Part shown: positions 43,605 to 54,300 of the stretch, in pieces
Layout: the number at the start of each line of letters is the position of its first letter
How positions within the stretch are numbered: position 1 is the stretch's first letter
Source of the DNA: Pedobacter sp. B4-66
Lineage (GTDB): Bacteria; Bacteroidota; Bacteroidia; Sphingobacteriales; Sphingobacteriaceae
Assembly: GCF_018492665.1 (NCBI RefSeq)
Contig: NZ_JAFVME010000005.1
Location: 186,001 to 250,000 of the forward strand
DNA length: 64,000 bases
Direction of reading: 5' to 3'
Translations under genes and position numbers: made by a program
The notes under the pieces: model-generated
Databases searched by the model: none
What the model was told of the DNA's origin: nothing
What the model saw: the letters and a program-made list of their open reading frames with translations, nothing else

Positions 43605-45713
43605 TTATCTGATTATGCTACCATTGCTATGATTTTGAACTGGCGATACGAAAGCTAGTTTACCATCCGAATCCTCCGACATTAAGATCATTCCCTGAGA
43701 CAGGATTCCCTTAATTTCGCGAGGAGCAAGATTTACAACTAAACTAACTTGTTGTCCAATTACCTCTTCTGGTTTATAAAATTCGGCGATACCCGAAACT
43801 ACAGTCCGCTGGTCTATACCCGTATCCAGTGTCAGTTTTAACAGTTTTTTAGTCTTTTCAACCTTTTCTGCTGCCACAATTGTAGCTACCCTAATGTCAA
43901 TTGCAGTAAACTGCTCAAATTGAATATTCTCTTTAGCAGGCTCTACAACAGCTGTTGAAGCTATATTATCAGCCTTGCTTTTGTTAAGCTTGTCTATTTG
44001 TGCCTGTACGGTTTCGTCTTCAATTTTATCAAACAGCAATACCGGTTCATTAAGTTGATGTCCTCGTTTCAAGAGCCCCATTTTACCTGCATCTTCCCAT
44101 AGATGACCACCGTAATTCAGCATTTTCTGCAGTTTATCGGCAGTAAATGGCAAGAACGGCTCAGTCAGTATTTCTATGGTAGCAGCAATTTGCAAGCTGA
44201 TATTTAAGATGGTACGTACACGATCTTCGTCGGTTTTTATTACTTTCCAAGGCTCAGTATCAGCAAGGTATTTATTACCCAAACGAGCAACATTCATAAC
44301 CTCAGCTAAAGCTTCTCTGAAACGATAATTTTCTATCGAAGCACTTACTTTTGCCGGGAATGCAGCCAAATCATCAATTACTTGCTGATCTTCTGGCGTG
44401 ATAGCCATACACGTTGGCACTTTACCATCAAAATACTTGTGGGTTAAAACTACCACCCTGTTAATGAAATTACCTAAAATGGCAACCAATTCATTGTTAT
44501 TTCTTGCCTGAAAATCTTTCCAGGTAAAATCATTATCCTTTGTTTCTGGAGCTGTAGCGGTTAAAACGTACCTTAAAACGTCTTGCTTATCTTTAAACTC
44601 AACAAGATATTCATCAAGCCAAACAGCCCAGTTTTTAGAAGTCGATATTTTCTGGCCTTCCAGGTTCAGGAACTCATTTGCAGGTACATTATCAGCCAAT
44701 ATATAATCGCCATGAGCCATTAACATTGCCGGGAAAATAACACAGTGGAATACGATATTGTCTTTACCAATAAAGTGAACCAGTTTGGTTTCATCATCCT
44801 TCCAATATTGTTCCCAATTGCCGGTTTCAACACCATTTTGGTTGATGTAATATTCTTCGGCTTTAGGGTTCCAAATACCTAAACGAGCATATTCGAAAAG
44901 TTCTTTTGTTGCCGAGATATAACCAATAGGTGCATCAAACCATACATATAGAACTTTACCATCTGCACCTTTAACAGGAACTTTAATTCCCCAATCAAGA
45001 TCTCTGGTCATCGCACGAGGCTGTAAACCCGCGTTTAACCAACTTTGGCACTGACCGTAAACATTTGGTCTCCACTCTTTGTGGCTTTCAATATATGTTC
45101 TTAATTGATCTTCATATTTGTCAAGTGGTAAAAACCAGTTTTTGGTTTCTTTCCTTACCGGTTTTTCGCCAGATAAGGTAGATTTAGGATTGATAAGATC
45201 AGTTGCATTTAAAGTACTTCCGCAGTTTTCGCACTGATCGCCATATGCATTCTCATTACCACACTTAGGACAAGTACCGGTAATGTATCTATCAGCTAAG
45301 AAAGTCTGTGCTTTTTCATCATAATACTGCTCGGTTACTTCTTCTGTAAAAACACCTTTATTATAAAGTGTTTCAAAAAAGTCAGACGCAGTTTGGTGAT
45401 GCATTAGCGAAGATGTACGGTGATAAATATCAAATGAAACACCAAGTTCTTTAAAAGAATCTCCAATAATTTTATGGTATTTATCTACTATCGCCTGAGG
45501 TGTAGTCCCTTCTTTTTTGGCCTTCAGCGTAATGGGAACTCCATTTTCATCAGATCCACAAATAAACTTTACATCTCTTTTATTAGAGCGAAGGTACCTT
45601 ACATAGGTATCGGCAGGCAAATAAACGCCAGCCAGGTGTCCAATGTGTACCGGTCCGTTAGTATATGGCAATGCAGCCGTAACTGTATATCTCTTTATTT
45701 TACTGTTATCCAA
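43605..45713 (-). CDS. metG: Methionine--tRNA ligase with C-terminal tRNA-binding domain
   Basis: 702 residues from a TTG at 45713 ([20 protein letters not shown]). The longer frame running to 45833 overlaps the divergent ldcA-like gene and encodes a non-homologous extension. The HIGH motif is at residues 23-26, a zinc knuckle (CPKC...CENC) lies near 145-165, and KISTS provides the KMSKS loop. An EMAP/tRNA-binding domain occupies about the last 110 residues ([30 protein letters not shown]). Essential for charging tRNA-Met. Confidence 0.93.
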   Translation of the reverse strand: MDNSKIKRYTVTAALPYTNGPVHIGHLAGVYLPADTYVRYLRSNKRDVKFICGSDENGVPITLKAKKEGTTPQAIVDKYHKIIGDSFKELGVSFDIYHRTSSLMHHQTASDFFETLYNKGVFTEEVTEQYYDEKAQTFLADRYITGTCPKCGNENAYGDQCENCGSTLNATDLINPKSTLSGEKPVRKETKNWFLPLDKYEDQLRTYIESHKEWRPNVYGQCQSWLNAGLQPRAMTRDLDWGIKVPVKGADGKVLYVWFDAPIGYISATKELFEYARLGIWNPKAEEYYINQNGVETGNWEQYWKDDETKLVHFIGKDNIVFHCVIFPAMLMAHGDYILADNVPANEFLNLEGQKISTSKNWAVWLDEYLVEFKDKQDVLRYVLTATAPETKDNDFTWKDFQARNNNELVAILGNFINRVVVLTHKYFDGKVPTCMAITPEDQQVIDDLAAFPAKVSASIENYRFREALAEVMNVARLGNKYLADTEPWKVIKTDEDRVRTILNISLQIAATIEILTEPFLPFTADKLQKMLNYGGHLWEDAGKMGLLKRGHQLNEPVLLFDKIEDETVQAQIDKLNKSKADNIASTAVVEPAKENIQFEQFTAIDIRVATIVAAEKVEKTKKLLKLTLDTGIDQRTVVSGIAEFYKPEEVIGQQVSLVVNLAPREIKGILSQGMILMSEDSDGKLAFVSPVQNHSNGSIIR

Positions 45714-45733
45714 AACTATTTTTATTATTTTGT

Positions 45734-45741
45734 CAAAGATA
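45734..45741 (-). promoter_or_regulatory. Putative -7 promoter element for metG
   Basis: TATCTTTG on the minus strand, 20 bp before the TTG start at 45713. It would lie inside the coding sequence of the longer frame, which supports the shorter metG start. Confidence 0.45.
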
Positions 45742-45753
45742 AGTGTTTTACTA

Positions 45754-46659
45754 ATGATTAAACAGCCAGCATATTTAAAAAAAGGTGACAAAATTGCAAT
45801 AGTTTGTCCAGCCAAGAAATTACCCCGCAGCATTGCTTATGCAATCAGCGTTTTTGAGACTTGGGGGCTGGAAGTTGTAATTGGCAAAACGGTTCATGCA
45901 GGTTATCATCAATTTGCTGGCGACGATGCTTTAAGGGCTCAGGATTTGCAAACTTTTTTAGACGATCCGGAGATTAAAGCAATTATAGCAGGCAGGGGCG
46001 GCTATGGAACAGTTCGAATTATCGATGATCTGGACTTTACTACATTTCTGGCTCATCCAAAATGGATTATTGGCTTTAGCGACCTTACTATTCTACTTTC
46101 TCACTTGCTTGCTCAGTTTAATATACAAAGCATCCACGCCCAAATGCCTTATACTTTTGATACTGCCACTCCCGAATCTTTGGAGTCGCTAAGGCAGGCG
46201 TTGTTTGGCGATAGCATCAGTTATGAATGTAATTCTGCTGGTTTCCCAAATAGGGCAGGCAAGGCCGAAGGGGTGTTAATTGGTGGTAATTTAACGCTTT
46301 TGGTAATGACTCAGGGTTCGGTATCAGAAATGGACTACACCGATAAAATCTTGTTCTTAGAGGATGTTGGAGAACACGAATATTCTATCGACCGGATGAT
46401 GCGCATGCTTAAACGCAGTGGTAAACTGGCTAGGTTAAAAGGATTAATTGTTGGTGCTTTTAACGAGGTTGAAGCAGAGGCTATTCCATTTGGCTCTACT
46501 CCGGAAGAAGTGATTTGGGATATTGTAAAGGAATATGATTATCCGGTTTGCTTTAATTTTCCTACTGGCCATATTGACGACAATAGAGCAATGGTGGTGG
46601 GGAAAGAGTTTAATTTAACTATAAAAGAGCACAAAGTGATTTTAAAATCGATAATTTAA
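45754..46659 (+). CDS. LD-carboxypeptidase (peptidase S66)
   Basis: 301 residues from ATG 45754 ([20 protein letters not shown]); the frame extends upstream to 45643 but that part overlaps metG. Catalytic Ser-Glu-His: Ser in IGFSDLT, Glu in [12 protein letters not shown], His in [10 protein letters not shown]. It releases the terminal D-Ala from murein tetrapeptides during cell-wall recycling. Its last 41 codons are found again as a remnant at 48670-48795. Confidence 0.9.
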   Translation: MIKQPAYLKKGDKIAIVCPAKKLPRSIAYAISVFETWGLEVVIGKTVHAGYHQFAGDDALRAQDLQTFLDDPEIKAIIAGRGGYGTVRIIDDLDFTTFLAHPKWIIGFSDLTILLSHLLAQFNIQSIHAQMPYTFDTATPESLESLRQALFGDSISYECNSAGFPNRAGKAEGVLIGGNLTLLVMTQGSVSEMDYTDKILFLEDVGEHEYSIDRMMRMLKRSGKLARLKGLIVGAFNEVEAEAIPFGSTPEEVIWDIVKEYDYPVCFNFPTGHIDDNRAMVVGKEFNLTIKEHKVILKSII

Positions 46660-46699
46660 GAACAATGATAATACTCTAGGCATCATCATTGTTCTTAAA
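46655..46699. terminator. Bidirectional terminator, copy 1 of duplicated segment
   Basis: Perfect 15-bp inverted repeat (46655-46669 with 46685-46699) that includes the LD-carboxypeptidase stop codon. A near-identical hairpin is at 48791-48835. Confidence 0.7.
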
Positions 46700-46723
46700 A
46701 TTTTGCAGAAATCTGTGCTATTA

Positions 46724-47133
46724 TTATTTAGCTTTTCCTGAGGCAGACTCATCTGTTACCACACCCAATATAGCAACACTACCAGCAACAGCCTTCATTT
46801 TTCCATAACCTGTTGGTCTATAATTATAGAGAACATCAGAACGATTCTCTTATAAAATTCTGTGCTTTTAGGCTTACTTCCGGTGAATACAGATTGTGAC
46901 ATATAGAATTCCTCTTAATAAAAGGCATCAATCCGGTAGTCACATTTAAAAGCTTCTTTTCAATTTTTGCATGATGTGGAATAAATTCGATTTCCTCTGA
47001 TAGTGGTGTTTTGCCTGTTATTTTCTCCTATTGAATCTGCAAAGCGGAAAGATATATCCCCTTTCCATTATACTCGTCATTTAAACCTATTTTATTACCA
47101 AAATAACTAAATGTCCTGTTTCCAAGGATTAAA
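46724..47133 (-). pseudogene. Decayed copy of the lipoprotein gene at 48860-49684
   Basis: The sequence aligns with 48860-49449 of the intact gene. The stop and the C-terminal codons remain readable (GYGKMKAVAG, TDESASGKAK), but a 9-bp loss, a one-base deletion near 46850 and an internal loss of about 180 bp disrupt the frame. The N-terminal 78 codons are missing. Nonfunctional. Confidence 0.85.
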
Positions 47134-47151
47134 CTAAAATACGATTACTCT

Positions 47152-47177
47152 AAAGAAGCCAACAAATAGGCTTCTTT
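47152..47177 (+). terminator. Orphan terminator-like hairpin
   Basis: AAAGAAGCC pairs with GGCTTCTTT (47152-47160, 47169-47177), followed by TTTATT. No intact plus-strand gene ends here, so it may be a leftover of a deleted gene. Confidence 0.5.
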
Positions 47178-47178
47178 T

Positions 47179-47209
47179 TATTGGCCGTAGATAAAATTTA
47201 ATATATTTG
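47179..47209 (+). promoter_or_regulatory. Promoter of the lipoprotein gene at 47224
   Basis: TATATTTG (-7, 47202-47209) lies 18 bp after TTG (-33, 47181-47183) and 14 bp before the ATG. Both Bacteroidota elements are present at about the normal spacing. Confidence 0.55.
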
Positions 47210-47223
47210 AGAAAAATTTAAAA

Positions 47224-48465
47224 ATGAAAAAATATTTAACGTTATCACTATTGCTATTGATGTTTTCTTGTAGAAAAGAACTCAAAGAGACAGATTCCAA
47301 ATCATCTTCCAATTCGGGTAAAGATGCAATTAGTTTTGAACAGGCAGTTAACATGGTTAGAGCAAGCAGCAGTAGTTTGCAACCTAGCTTACAGAGCCTA
47401 CAAACTACCTCAACAAATATTGCGCTCACTGGTCAGGGATATTGTGTACAAAATACTAATACTACAACTTCTGGAATTGTATTCAGTACTAATGGCAAAG
47501 CATACCATAGCGGGAATAGCATAAGTCTGGATACCAAAAATGTCGGCGCTGATGTTCAAGGAGCAGGTATCGCTGTAAATTTCCCATTCAAACATGGGAA
47601 AAATTATACAATAACTATAACTTTATCTAATTATGCGGAGGAGGTAGATAATGAAGTCGCGTCAAAGAAAAGAAGACCAAGTTTACAGGCCCAGTTAACA
47701 AATAATGTATTAGCCTCAATTAACAATTGTTCAGTGGTAACCCCACCCATTATATTGGGAGGATCTGATCCTGTGCAAACAGTGCCCCCTCAAACTGATT
47801 CTGAAGAATTCGAGGGTAAGAGAACAATTACGTTTACGCCTTCACAGTGTTATAATTTCCTTAGGCTGAGTGGAATTCCAAATATGACCGGAAAGTCTAA
47901 GGGATGGGTATTGATTTCAGCATTATCGATTACTCAAATTGATGGAATTGAAATTTTAGGGCCGAATACTCTAACGAACAATGAACAAGGCACTTTTAGT
48001 GTAGGCTATAATGGGTTTCCAATTGGTTCAGCATTTACTTGGAAAGTAGAGGGAGGATTGCAAATTGTCGGCGCCAGCACAGGTACTTCTGCAGTAATTA
48101 AGGCGATAAATTTTTCTGGAGGAAGGATAATTATTGATTATAATGGCTGTCAAATGATTGCATACAAGGTCCTACCTTCATTGGCTGCGAATTACACTTC
48201 GCTTTCGGGATTGGGACAAGTAAACTCGGATATAACAGATCCTGTTCGATTTTCAATAGTACTTTCTGGTCCACTAGCAGGAAAAACAATCACCAATACA
48301 CAATGGACCGTTCCTGAAGATTGGGATATATGGTATTCTAATAATGAATACATTGAATTAATGCCCCAATCTGGCGCTCTTGGAGGCTTTTTGGAGGTGA
48401 ATTTCAAAGTTGATGGTGCTCCAGTTTTTCTATCTAAATTTATAAAGGTATTCCCAGTACATTAA
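47224..48465 (+). CDS. Large lipoprotein with Ig-like C-terminal repeats, unknown function
   Basis: 413 residues. Lipobox LLMFSC (Cys near 16), Ser-rich linker (SKSSSNSG), a beta-rich domain (about 60-225), then two PKD/Ig-like segments (about 240-320 and 325-413: TFSVGYNGFPIGSAFTWKVEGGLQIVG-type and TQWTVPEDWDIWY). Family not recognised; surface display is likely. It sits between the two remnants of a segmental duplication, and has its own promoter and terminator. Confidence 0.65.
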   Translation: MKKYLTLSLLLLMFSCRKELKETDSKSSSNSGKDAISFEQAVNMVRASSSSLQPSLQSLQTTSTNIALTGQGYCVQNTNTTTSGIVFSTNGKAYHSGNSISLDTKNVGADVQGAGIAVNFPFKHGKNYTITITLSNYAEEVDNEVASKKRRPSLQAQLTNNVLASINNCSVVTPPIILGGSDPVQTVPPQTDSEEFEGKRTITFTPSQCYNFLRLSGIPNMTGKSKGWVLISALSITQIDGIEILGPNTLTNNEQGTFSVGYNGFPIGSAFTWKVEGGLQIVGASTGTSAVIKAINFSGGRIIIDYNGCQMIAYKVLPSLAANYTSLSGLGQVNSDITDPVRFSIVLSGPLAGKTITNTQWTVPEDWDIWYSNNEYIELMPQSGALGGFLEVNFKVDGAPVFLSKFIKVFPVH

Positions 48466-48488
48466 TATTAATTCCCTAGAATAATTAT

Positions 48489-48516
48489 AGCCCTTCAGAA
48501 ATGAGGGGCTTTTTGT
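48489..48516 (+). terminator. Terminator of the lipoprotein gene at 47224
   Basis: AGCCCTTCA/TGAGGGGCT stem (48489-48497, 48502-48510, one G-T pair) followed by TTTTG. Confidence 0.7.
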
Positions 48517-48669
48517 TAACTTGCCAATCAAACAAACCAATATAAATGGATGTTGGTAGAACTTTGATTGCCATATTGTTCTTAAGTCAGAATAAAACTA
48601 TTACAAAAAACTAAAATCCAGTTACTAGAATTATACCGTGCCTTGCCGGCGATGTTCCATAAACCCTAT

Positions 48670-48795
48670 TATGATTACCCGGTTTGCTTTAACTTCCCGA
48701 CAGGCCACGTTGATGACAATAGGGCAATGGTAGTGGGAAAGGAATTCAATTTAGCTATAAAAGATAAGGAGGCGACCTTAATATCTATAATTTAA
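48670..48795 (+). pseudogene. LD-carboxypeptidase 3' remnant
   Basis: Forty-one codons plus TAA match the C-terminus of the intact gene ending at 46659 ([24 protein letters not shown]). The frame is still open, but nothing upstream codes for the rest; the segment before 48670 is unrelated. The remnant retains the catalytic His segment only. Confidence 0.85.
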
Positions 48796-48835
48796 GAACA
48801 ATGATAATACTCTAGGCCTCATCATTGCTCTTAAA
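48791..48835. terminator. Bidirectional terminator, copy 2 of duplicated segment
   Basis: Same hairpin as 46655-46699 with one mismatched pair (48791-48805 with 48821-48835). Confidence 0.6.
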
Positions 48836-48859
48836 ATTTTGCAGAAATCTGTGCTTTTG

Positions 48860-49684
48860 TTATTTAGTTTTTCCTGAAGCAGACTCATCTGTCACAGCGC
48901 CCAATACCCCTAATATAGCAACACCACCAGCAACAGCCATTGTTTTTCCATAACCTGTTGGTTTATAATTATAGAAGACATCAGAGCGGCTCGCATTATA
49001 AAACTCTGTGCTTTTAGGTTTCCTTCCTGTTATCACAGATTGTGAGATATAGAATTCGTCCTCACGAGGAAGTAATTGCAGATTTTTATCCTTTTCTAAA
49101 TAAAGAGTGATATAACTTTTAAAAACTAGAGGAGAGTTCTCCCTTGAAAATCGTGAGGCTTTTACAACATATGAGGTCTCTCCATTAGCTTGAGAAACCC
49201 GTATTTTTTTCAAAGAATCACTAACAAAAGGTATCAATCCAGTCGTCACACTTAAAAGTTTCTTTTCTATTTTGGCATGAGGTGGAATAAATGCGATTTC
49301 ATCAGGAAGGGTAGCTGTCCCGGTTATTTTCCCCGACTGGATCTGTAAATCGGAAGGATACAGACCCGTTCCACTTGCCCCATTATAATCGGCATTTAAA
49401 CCTATTTTATTGCCAGAATAACTAAATGCTTTATCTCCTATAATTAAAGCAGACTTCTTCCAATTCACATATAATGGCTCATTTAGTTTATTTTTGATCT
49501 GAACTTCTAATGGCCCATTTTCACCCTTAAATTTATAAACCATTTCTAGTGTATCATTCTTAATGATAAAATCCCCTGTTTGTTCGTCCTTTGGTGTTTT
49601 TAAACTACTCAGTGTGTGAATCTGATACTTAGAGCAAGCAGATAGCAGGCAGATCAAACTACCTAAGATAAATACGTTTTTCAT
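48860..49684 (-). CDS. Lipoprotein of unknown function (intact copy)
   Basis: 274 residues. Lipobox LICLLSAC (Cys near 17), a strand-rich body (VQIKNKLNEPLYVNWKKSAL, AFIPPHAKIEKKLLSV), and a C-terminal hydrophobic segment (about 245-262, TMAVAGGVAILGVLGAV), possibly a membrane or glycine-rich helix. No family recognised. The gene order LD-carboxypeptidase remnant - terminator - this gene repeats the arrangement at 46534-47133. Confidence 0.7.
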   Translation of the reverse strand: MKNVFILGSLICLLSACSKYQIHTLSSLKTPKDEQTGDFIIKNDTLEMVYKFKGENGPLEVQIKNKLNEPLYVNWKKSALIIGDKAFSYSGNKIGLNADYNGASGTGLYPSDLQIQSGKITGTATLPDEIAFIPPHAKIEKKLLSVTTGLIPFVSDSLKKIRVSQANGETSYVVKASRFSRENSPLVFKSYITLYLEKDKNLQLLPREDEFYISQSVITGRKPKSTEFYNASRSDVFYNYKPTGYGKTMAVAGGVAILGVLGAVTDESASGKTK

Positions 49685-49775
49685 TTGTGGTTAATTTATG
49701 TGTTTTACAATATACAGATTTATTAAAAACAATACCACACACCTTTTAAAGATAATAAACAGGTTACAAACGGCT

Positions 49776-49826
49776 ATAAAAGCAAAAGGCCTGGTGATAA
49801 ATGATCACCAGGCCTTTTGCTTTTAT
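49776..49826 (-). terminator. Terminator downstream of susD, perfect 23-bp stem
   Basis: 49776-49798 and 49804-49826 are exact reverse complements with a 5-base loop. It lies 17 bp past the susD stop. Very long for a terminator, so it may also protect the 3' end of the message. Confidence 0.75.
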
Positions 49827-49843
49827 TATCGAACTCCTTTTGT

Positions 49844-51349
49844 TTATGGAGCAGGAGTTATAGTTGTATTTTTACCCCACCATACTGGTGTATATACAGT
49901 AATATTACCAGGGAAGTTAAGGTTGGTAATAGCCTCAGAGTTAGGATAAACAAACCTTAGTGGTAATCTACCAACACCAATTGTTGAAGCTGCAGATTGA
50001 ATTAAGAAGTTTGGATAACCAGTTCTTCTATATTCTGTCCAAGCCTCAAAACCTTGGAATCCACATAATGCATAGTACTTCTGAACGATGACAACCTTTA
50101 CTTTAGCCTCTTCAGTTGTTGCAGCAGTCCAGGCGGCGGCACCATCAGCAGCAGCTGTATAATATGTAGTTCCATCACCTGAAGTTAATCCTGTAGCAAC
50201 AAAACTGTTTTGGATACCCAATTTCAATAAAGCCTCAGCATCAACACCTGTAGCATAACCTCTAACAGCAGCTTCAGCTTGTAAGAAATTACTCTCAGAT
50301 AAAGACATTAGTTTTACCGGAGCTGTCGCAGATGAGCTGTTTGTAGCATTACCACCAACTAAAGATGAAGGTTTTGATACTACTTTTTCTACACCAGAAG
50401 CAGCAAATGTTCCTTGCTTAATTGCGTTTAAGTCAGTTTGACCTGTTTCAAGATCATAAAACTTATTAACCCTTAAATCGCCGTTTGCTTTAAACTTATT
50501 AAAAGCAGTAGAACTTGCAACAAGATTCTGTACTTTATTCAAAGTAGGACTAACCATTTCATTATATAATGGATTTTCGTTACCTCCAATAGTATTGTAT
50601 TTGATAGCTGCATCTTTAGTTAAGAAAGTAGCACCTTCAGCATATAAGGCTTTAATACCGGCCTCTGCTTTAGCTGGATTTACTTTAACAATTCTTAAAT
50701 AAGCTCTAAGTTTTAAAGTATTTGCAAATGCTTTCCAACTAGGGATATCACCTTGAAAAATAATATCTTGAGCTCCTGGAGAAGCCGATGGTACTGCAAG
50801 TAATGCCTTTCCTTTATCAATAAAAGTAAAAATGCTATCATAAACCAATTCCTGAGCATCATAATGAGGACTTCCAAATTGAGTTCCTTTCAAGGATTCA
50901 GACAATGGAATATCACCAAAGGCATCAGTTGTCACTTGAAACGCATAAGCTTTCATGATGTAAGCCATTCCTTTCATTGCATCTAAACTTGCACCTTTAT
51001 TCTCAATGATTAATTGTGCATTGATTAACGCATTCCTGTACAAAGTTAACCAAGGACGATCAAACGCACTATTTGCCGCATTATATTGATCGATAGTTTT
51101 ATACTGTGAGCTATTAGGGCTTTGCGTCCAATACTGAGCATACATTCCGCCATAAGTTTGGAAACCATTACCTATAATTTGACCAACAGCAGCCTGTACT
51201 GTAGGCAAAAGTAAAGTTGGATCAGCAGAATCCGGGTTATTAGGGTTTTGGTTAATGTCCAGGAATTTCTTACATCCTGTCATCCCAATTGTTCCAACAA
51301 GAATTAAAAGAAGAATTCCTTTTGGGTTAAAAATATTTTTAGTTCTCAT
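49844..51349 (-). CDS. SusD/RagB-family nutrient-binding lipoprotein (locus 1)
   Basis: 501 residues. Lipobox GMTGC (Cys near 26), then KKFLDINQNPNNPDSADPTLLLP, the entry signature of the SusD-like_2 group. TPR-like helices follow. It binds substrate at the surface and forms a lid over the SusC channel encoded 17 bp upstream. No CAZyme lies beside it, so a glycan target cannot be named; peptides are equally possible. Confidence 0.9.
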   Translation of the reverse strand: MRTKNIFNPKGILLLILVGTIGMTGCKKFLDINQNPNNPDSADPTLLLPTVQAAVGQIIGNGFQTYGGMYAQYWTQSPNSSQYKTIDQYNAANSAFDRPWLTLYRNALINAQLIIENKGASLDAMKGMAYIMKAYAFQVTTDAFGDIPLSESLKGTQFGSPHYDAQELVYDSIFTFIDKGKALLAVPSASPGAQDIIFQGDIPSWKAFANTLKLRAYLRIVKVNPAKAEAGIKALYAEGATFLTKDAAIKYNTIGGNENPLYNEMVSPTLNKVQNLVASSTAFNKFKANGDLRVNKFYDLETGQTDLNAIKQGTFAASGVEKVVSKPSSLVGGNATNSSSATAPVKLMSLSESNFLQAEAAVRGYATGVDAEALLKLGIQNSFVATGLTSGDGTTYYTAAADGAAAWTAATTEEAKVKVVIVQKYYALCGFQGFEAWTEYRRTGYPNFLIQSAASTIGVGRLPLRFVYPNSEAITNLNFPGNITVYTPVWWGKNTTITPAP

Positions 51350-51366
51350 ATGAGTTGAGTTATTAA

Positions 51367-54300
51367 TTAAAATGAAACCTTTACGTTAAAGCCATAGTTA
51401 CGTACCGATGGCAACGCACCAAAGTCAAAACCTTGAGCATTTCCTGCTCCTGTTGCATTGATCTCAGGATCAACATATTTGTTTTCTTTAGATGCCCATA
51501 AAAATAGGTTGTTACCAAATAAACCGATAGCAAGTGATCCAAACGGTAATTTTTTCAACTGAGCTTTAGAGAAAGTATAAGCAAGACTTGCAGAACGCAA
51601 TTTCACGTAAGAAGCATCAATTACATCAAATCCTGCAGGAACACTACCTGTATAAAAATCTTGCTTAATGTAACCAACAGTAGTATTTACTACACTATTT
51701 CCAGCATCATCTAAATAAACTGAATTTGGCCAGATAGATCCAAATCTGTCACCTCCTGTAACTTCTGCAATACCGGCAAAACCTGTTGTGTTTTTAGTTT
51801 TAGAATACATTTTACCACCTTGTTTAGTATCAAACAATACGGCTAACGATAATTGTTTAAATCTAACGTTGGTACCAAATGACCCTTGATATTTTGGATT
51901 GTATGAACCAAGATATTCTGCTTTGGCTCCGTTAACCGGAATACCTGTTTCTTTATCTACAATTACTCTTCCTTGGTTATCTTTTGCAAGATTAACACCA
52001 TAGAACTCCCCGTATGGTCTGCCTTTAGCAGCAACAATAGATAAGCCAGAGAATCCACCACCAATTGAAATCTGATCAACACCAGGAAGTAATGAAACAA
52101 CCAGGTTCTCATTCTTAGTATAAGTAGCAAAGAAATCTAAATTAAAATCTTCCGTTTTAACAGCAGTTCCTCTTAATGTTAACTCAACACCTTTATTTTG
52201 AATTTCACCAGCATTTACCAAGCTAAATCCATAACCAGTTGAGTTCGCTATAGGAATAGCAAGGATCTGATCTTTTGAGTTGCTTTTGTAATAAGAGAAA
52301 TCTACTGAGAATCTGTTGTTAAATAAACCTAGCTCAGTTCCCACCTCGAATGCAGTAGTTCTTTCTGGCTTAAGGTTAATATTACCAATAGTTGTACCGG
52401 CTGATAAACCAGCAACATTACCGAAAGGAAACACAGTACTACCGAAGTTAGCGTTAACTAATGCTTTATTGTAAATTGACAATAACTGATAAGGATCGGT
52501 ATCATTACCTACCTGAGCCCAGCTAGCTCTTAATTTACCATAGTTTAACCATTGTCCTACTGAAGATTCTTTTAACAGTTCACTGAAAACAAATGATCCA
52601 CTAACACTTGGATAGAAGAATGAATTGTTTTGAGCAGGCAAGGTAGACGACCAATCGTTTCTTGCTGTAGCCTCAAGGAATAAGAAGGTTTTATAAGATA
52701 AGTTCAAATCTGCATAAAGACCAAACAATCTTCTTTTGGTCATCTCATCTAGAGAGATATTAACAGGACCATTACTGTTCGATAGATTATACCATCCTGG
52801 TACAACTAAACCACCCGAAGCGTTTGTTCCTGATGTAAGTCTGTTGGTTTGTCTTTGACGAATGTTGTTACCCACCATCAATGACCCTTCAAAATCACTA
52901 TTGAATTTATGTGTTGCAGTAACCATGAAATCATGTACCAACTCAGTAATATTGATCTGGTCAATTTCATAAAGACCATTACTTGTTTTTGCACTTGTTC
53001 CAGCGTATTCCGGAGTTTTATCAGTTACTGAGTAGCTATACTTTGGTACAGTTCTTCTGCGTCTGTCCGAATAAGTATCAATACCAACTCTCTCTTTAAA
53101 ATCCAACCATGCGTAAGGCTTATAGGCAAGATTAAAATTACCTGTTACGCGGCTTACATCATTATAATTCCCATAATTCTCAATGATGAAATAAGGGTTC
53201 ATTGTATAGCCGTTATAGTAACCAAATTTATTTGGTTGCTTAACACCGTTTCCGTCTACATAACCATATGCATTGTATTTATTAGTCAAATCACCTAAAG
53301 TATTCAATGGAATATCTCTTGGAGTTTGAAGTACGTTATTGTAAACAGCAGCTCCGCCTTGTCCGTTACCAATGTCACTAGCATCAATTCTGTTGTAATT
53401 GAAATTCACACCCGCAGTAAATTTACTGCTTAGCTCGCTTGTTCCGTTAAATCTAACGCCATATTTGTTGTAGCTATCAGATTTGCTTCCTGGCCAGATA
53501 CCGTCAGAATTTAAGGCATTTAAAGCCATATAAAATGTACTTTTTTCACCACCTCCAGAAAAACTTAAGCTGTTGTCAGTTGCAAAACCTGTAGTGAAAA
53601 AATCCCGTACATTGTTTTTAACTGCTGAATATGGTTTAGTTAGACGAACACCGTCAATTTCTTGTCCCCATCCTATTACTTCGCCTGTAAAAGGAGCACC
53701 CCAACTTGTATTTTCTTTTAAATCATGAGTATAAGTTGCTGACTTTCCATCAGCAGCTACTTGATCATAATATCCTTGTCCGTACTCATTTTGAAAATCA
53801 GGCAATTTCAAAATAGAAGAAAATGTATTTCCTGTATTAAAAGTAATTGAAGTCTTTTCACCTTTAGATCCGGCTTTAGTAGTGATGATCAATGCACCGT
53901 TAGATGCGCGCGCACCATAAAGTGCCGCAGCAGCGGGGCCTTTCAAAACAGTAACTGAAGCGATATCATTTGGCGCTAAATCATTTCCTCTGTTACCAAA
54001 ATCAACACTTGATAATACACTTGCACCACCAATAGTACTTGAGTTGTCAATTGGCACACCATCAACAACAATCAGAGCCTGGTTAGATCCGGTAATTGAT
54101 GATCCACCACGCAAAACTACTCTTGACGAACTACCAGGTGTCGCTGACGATGATGAAATGTTTACACCGGCAACTTTTCCTGCTAATGAGCTGATTGGGC
54201 TTGGACTTCCACCTTGCACTAACTCTTCGCTATTTATAGTTGGCGCAGAATAACCGATTGTTCTTTTATCTCTTTTAATTGAGTTTGAAGTTACTACGAT

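Noticed and set aside
45643..45753. N-terminal extension of the LD-carboxypeptidase
   Set aside because: It runs antisense to metG and encodes a hydrophobic stretch unlike S66 enzymes. ATG 45754 fits the family start.
43605..45833. metG starting at the upstream ATG (742 residues)
   Set aside because: The extra 40 residues are not like MetRS, overlap the divergent LD-carboxypeptidase and contain a promoter-like element. TTG at 45713 gives the family's normal N-terminus.
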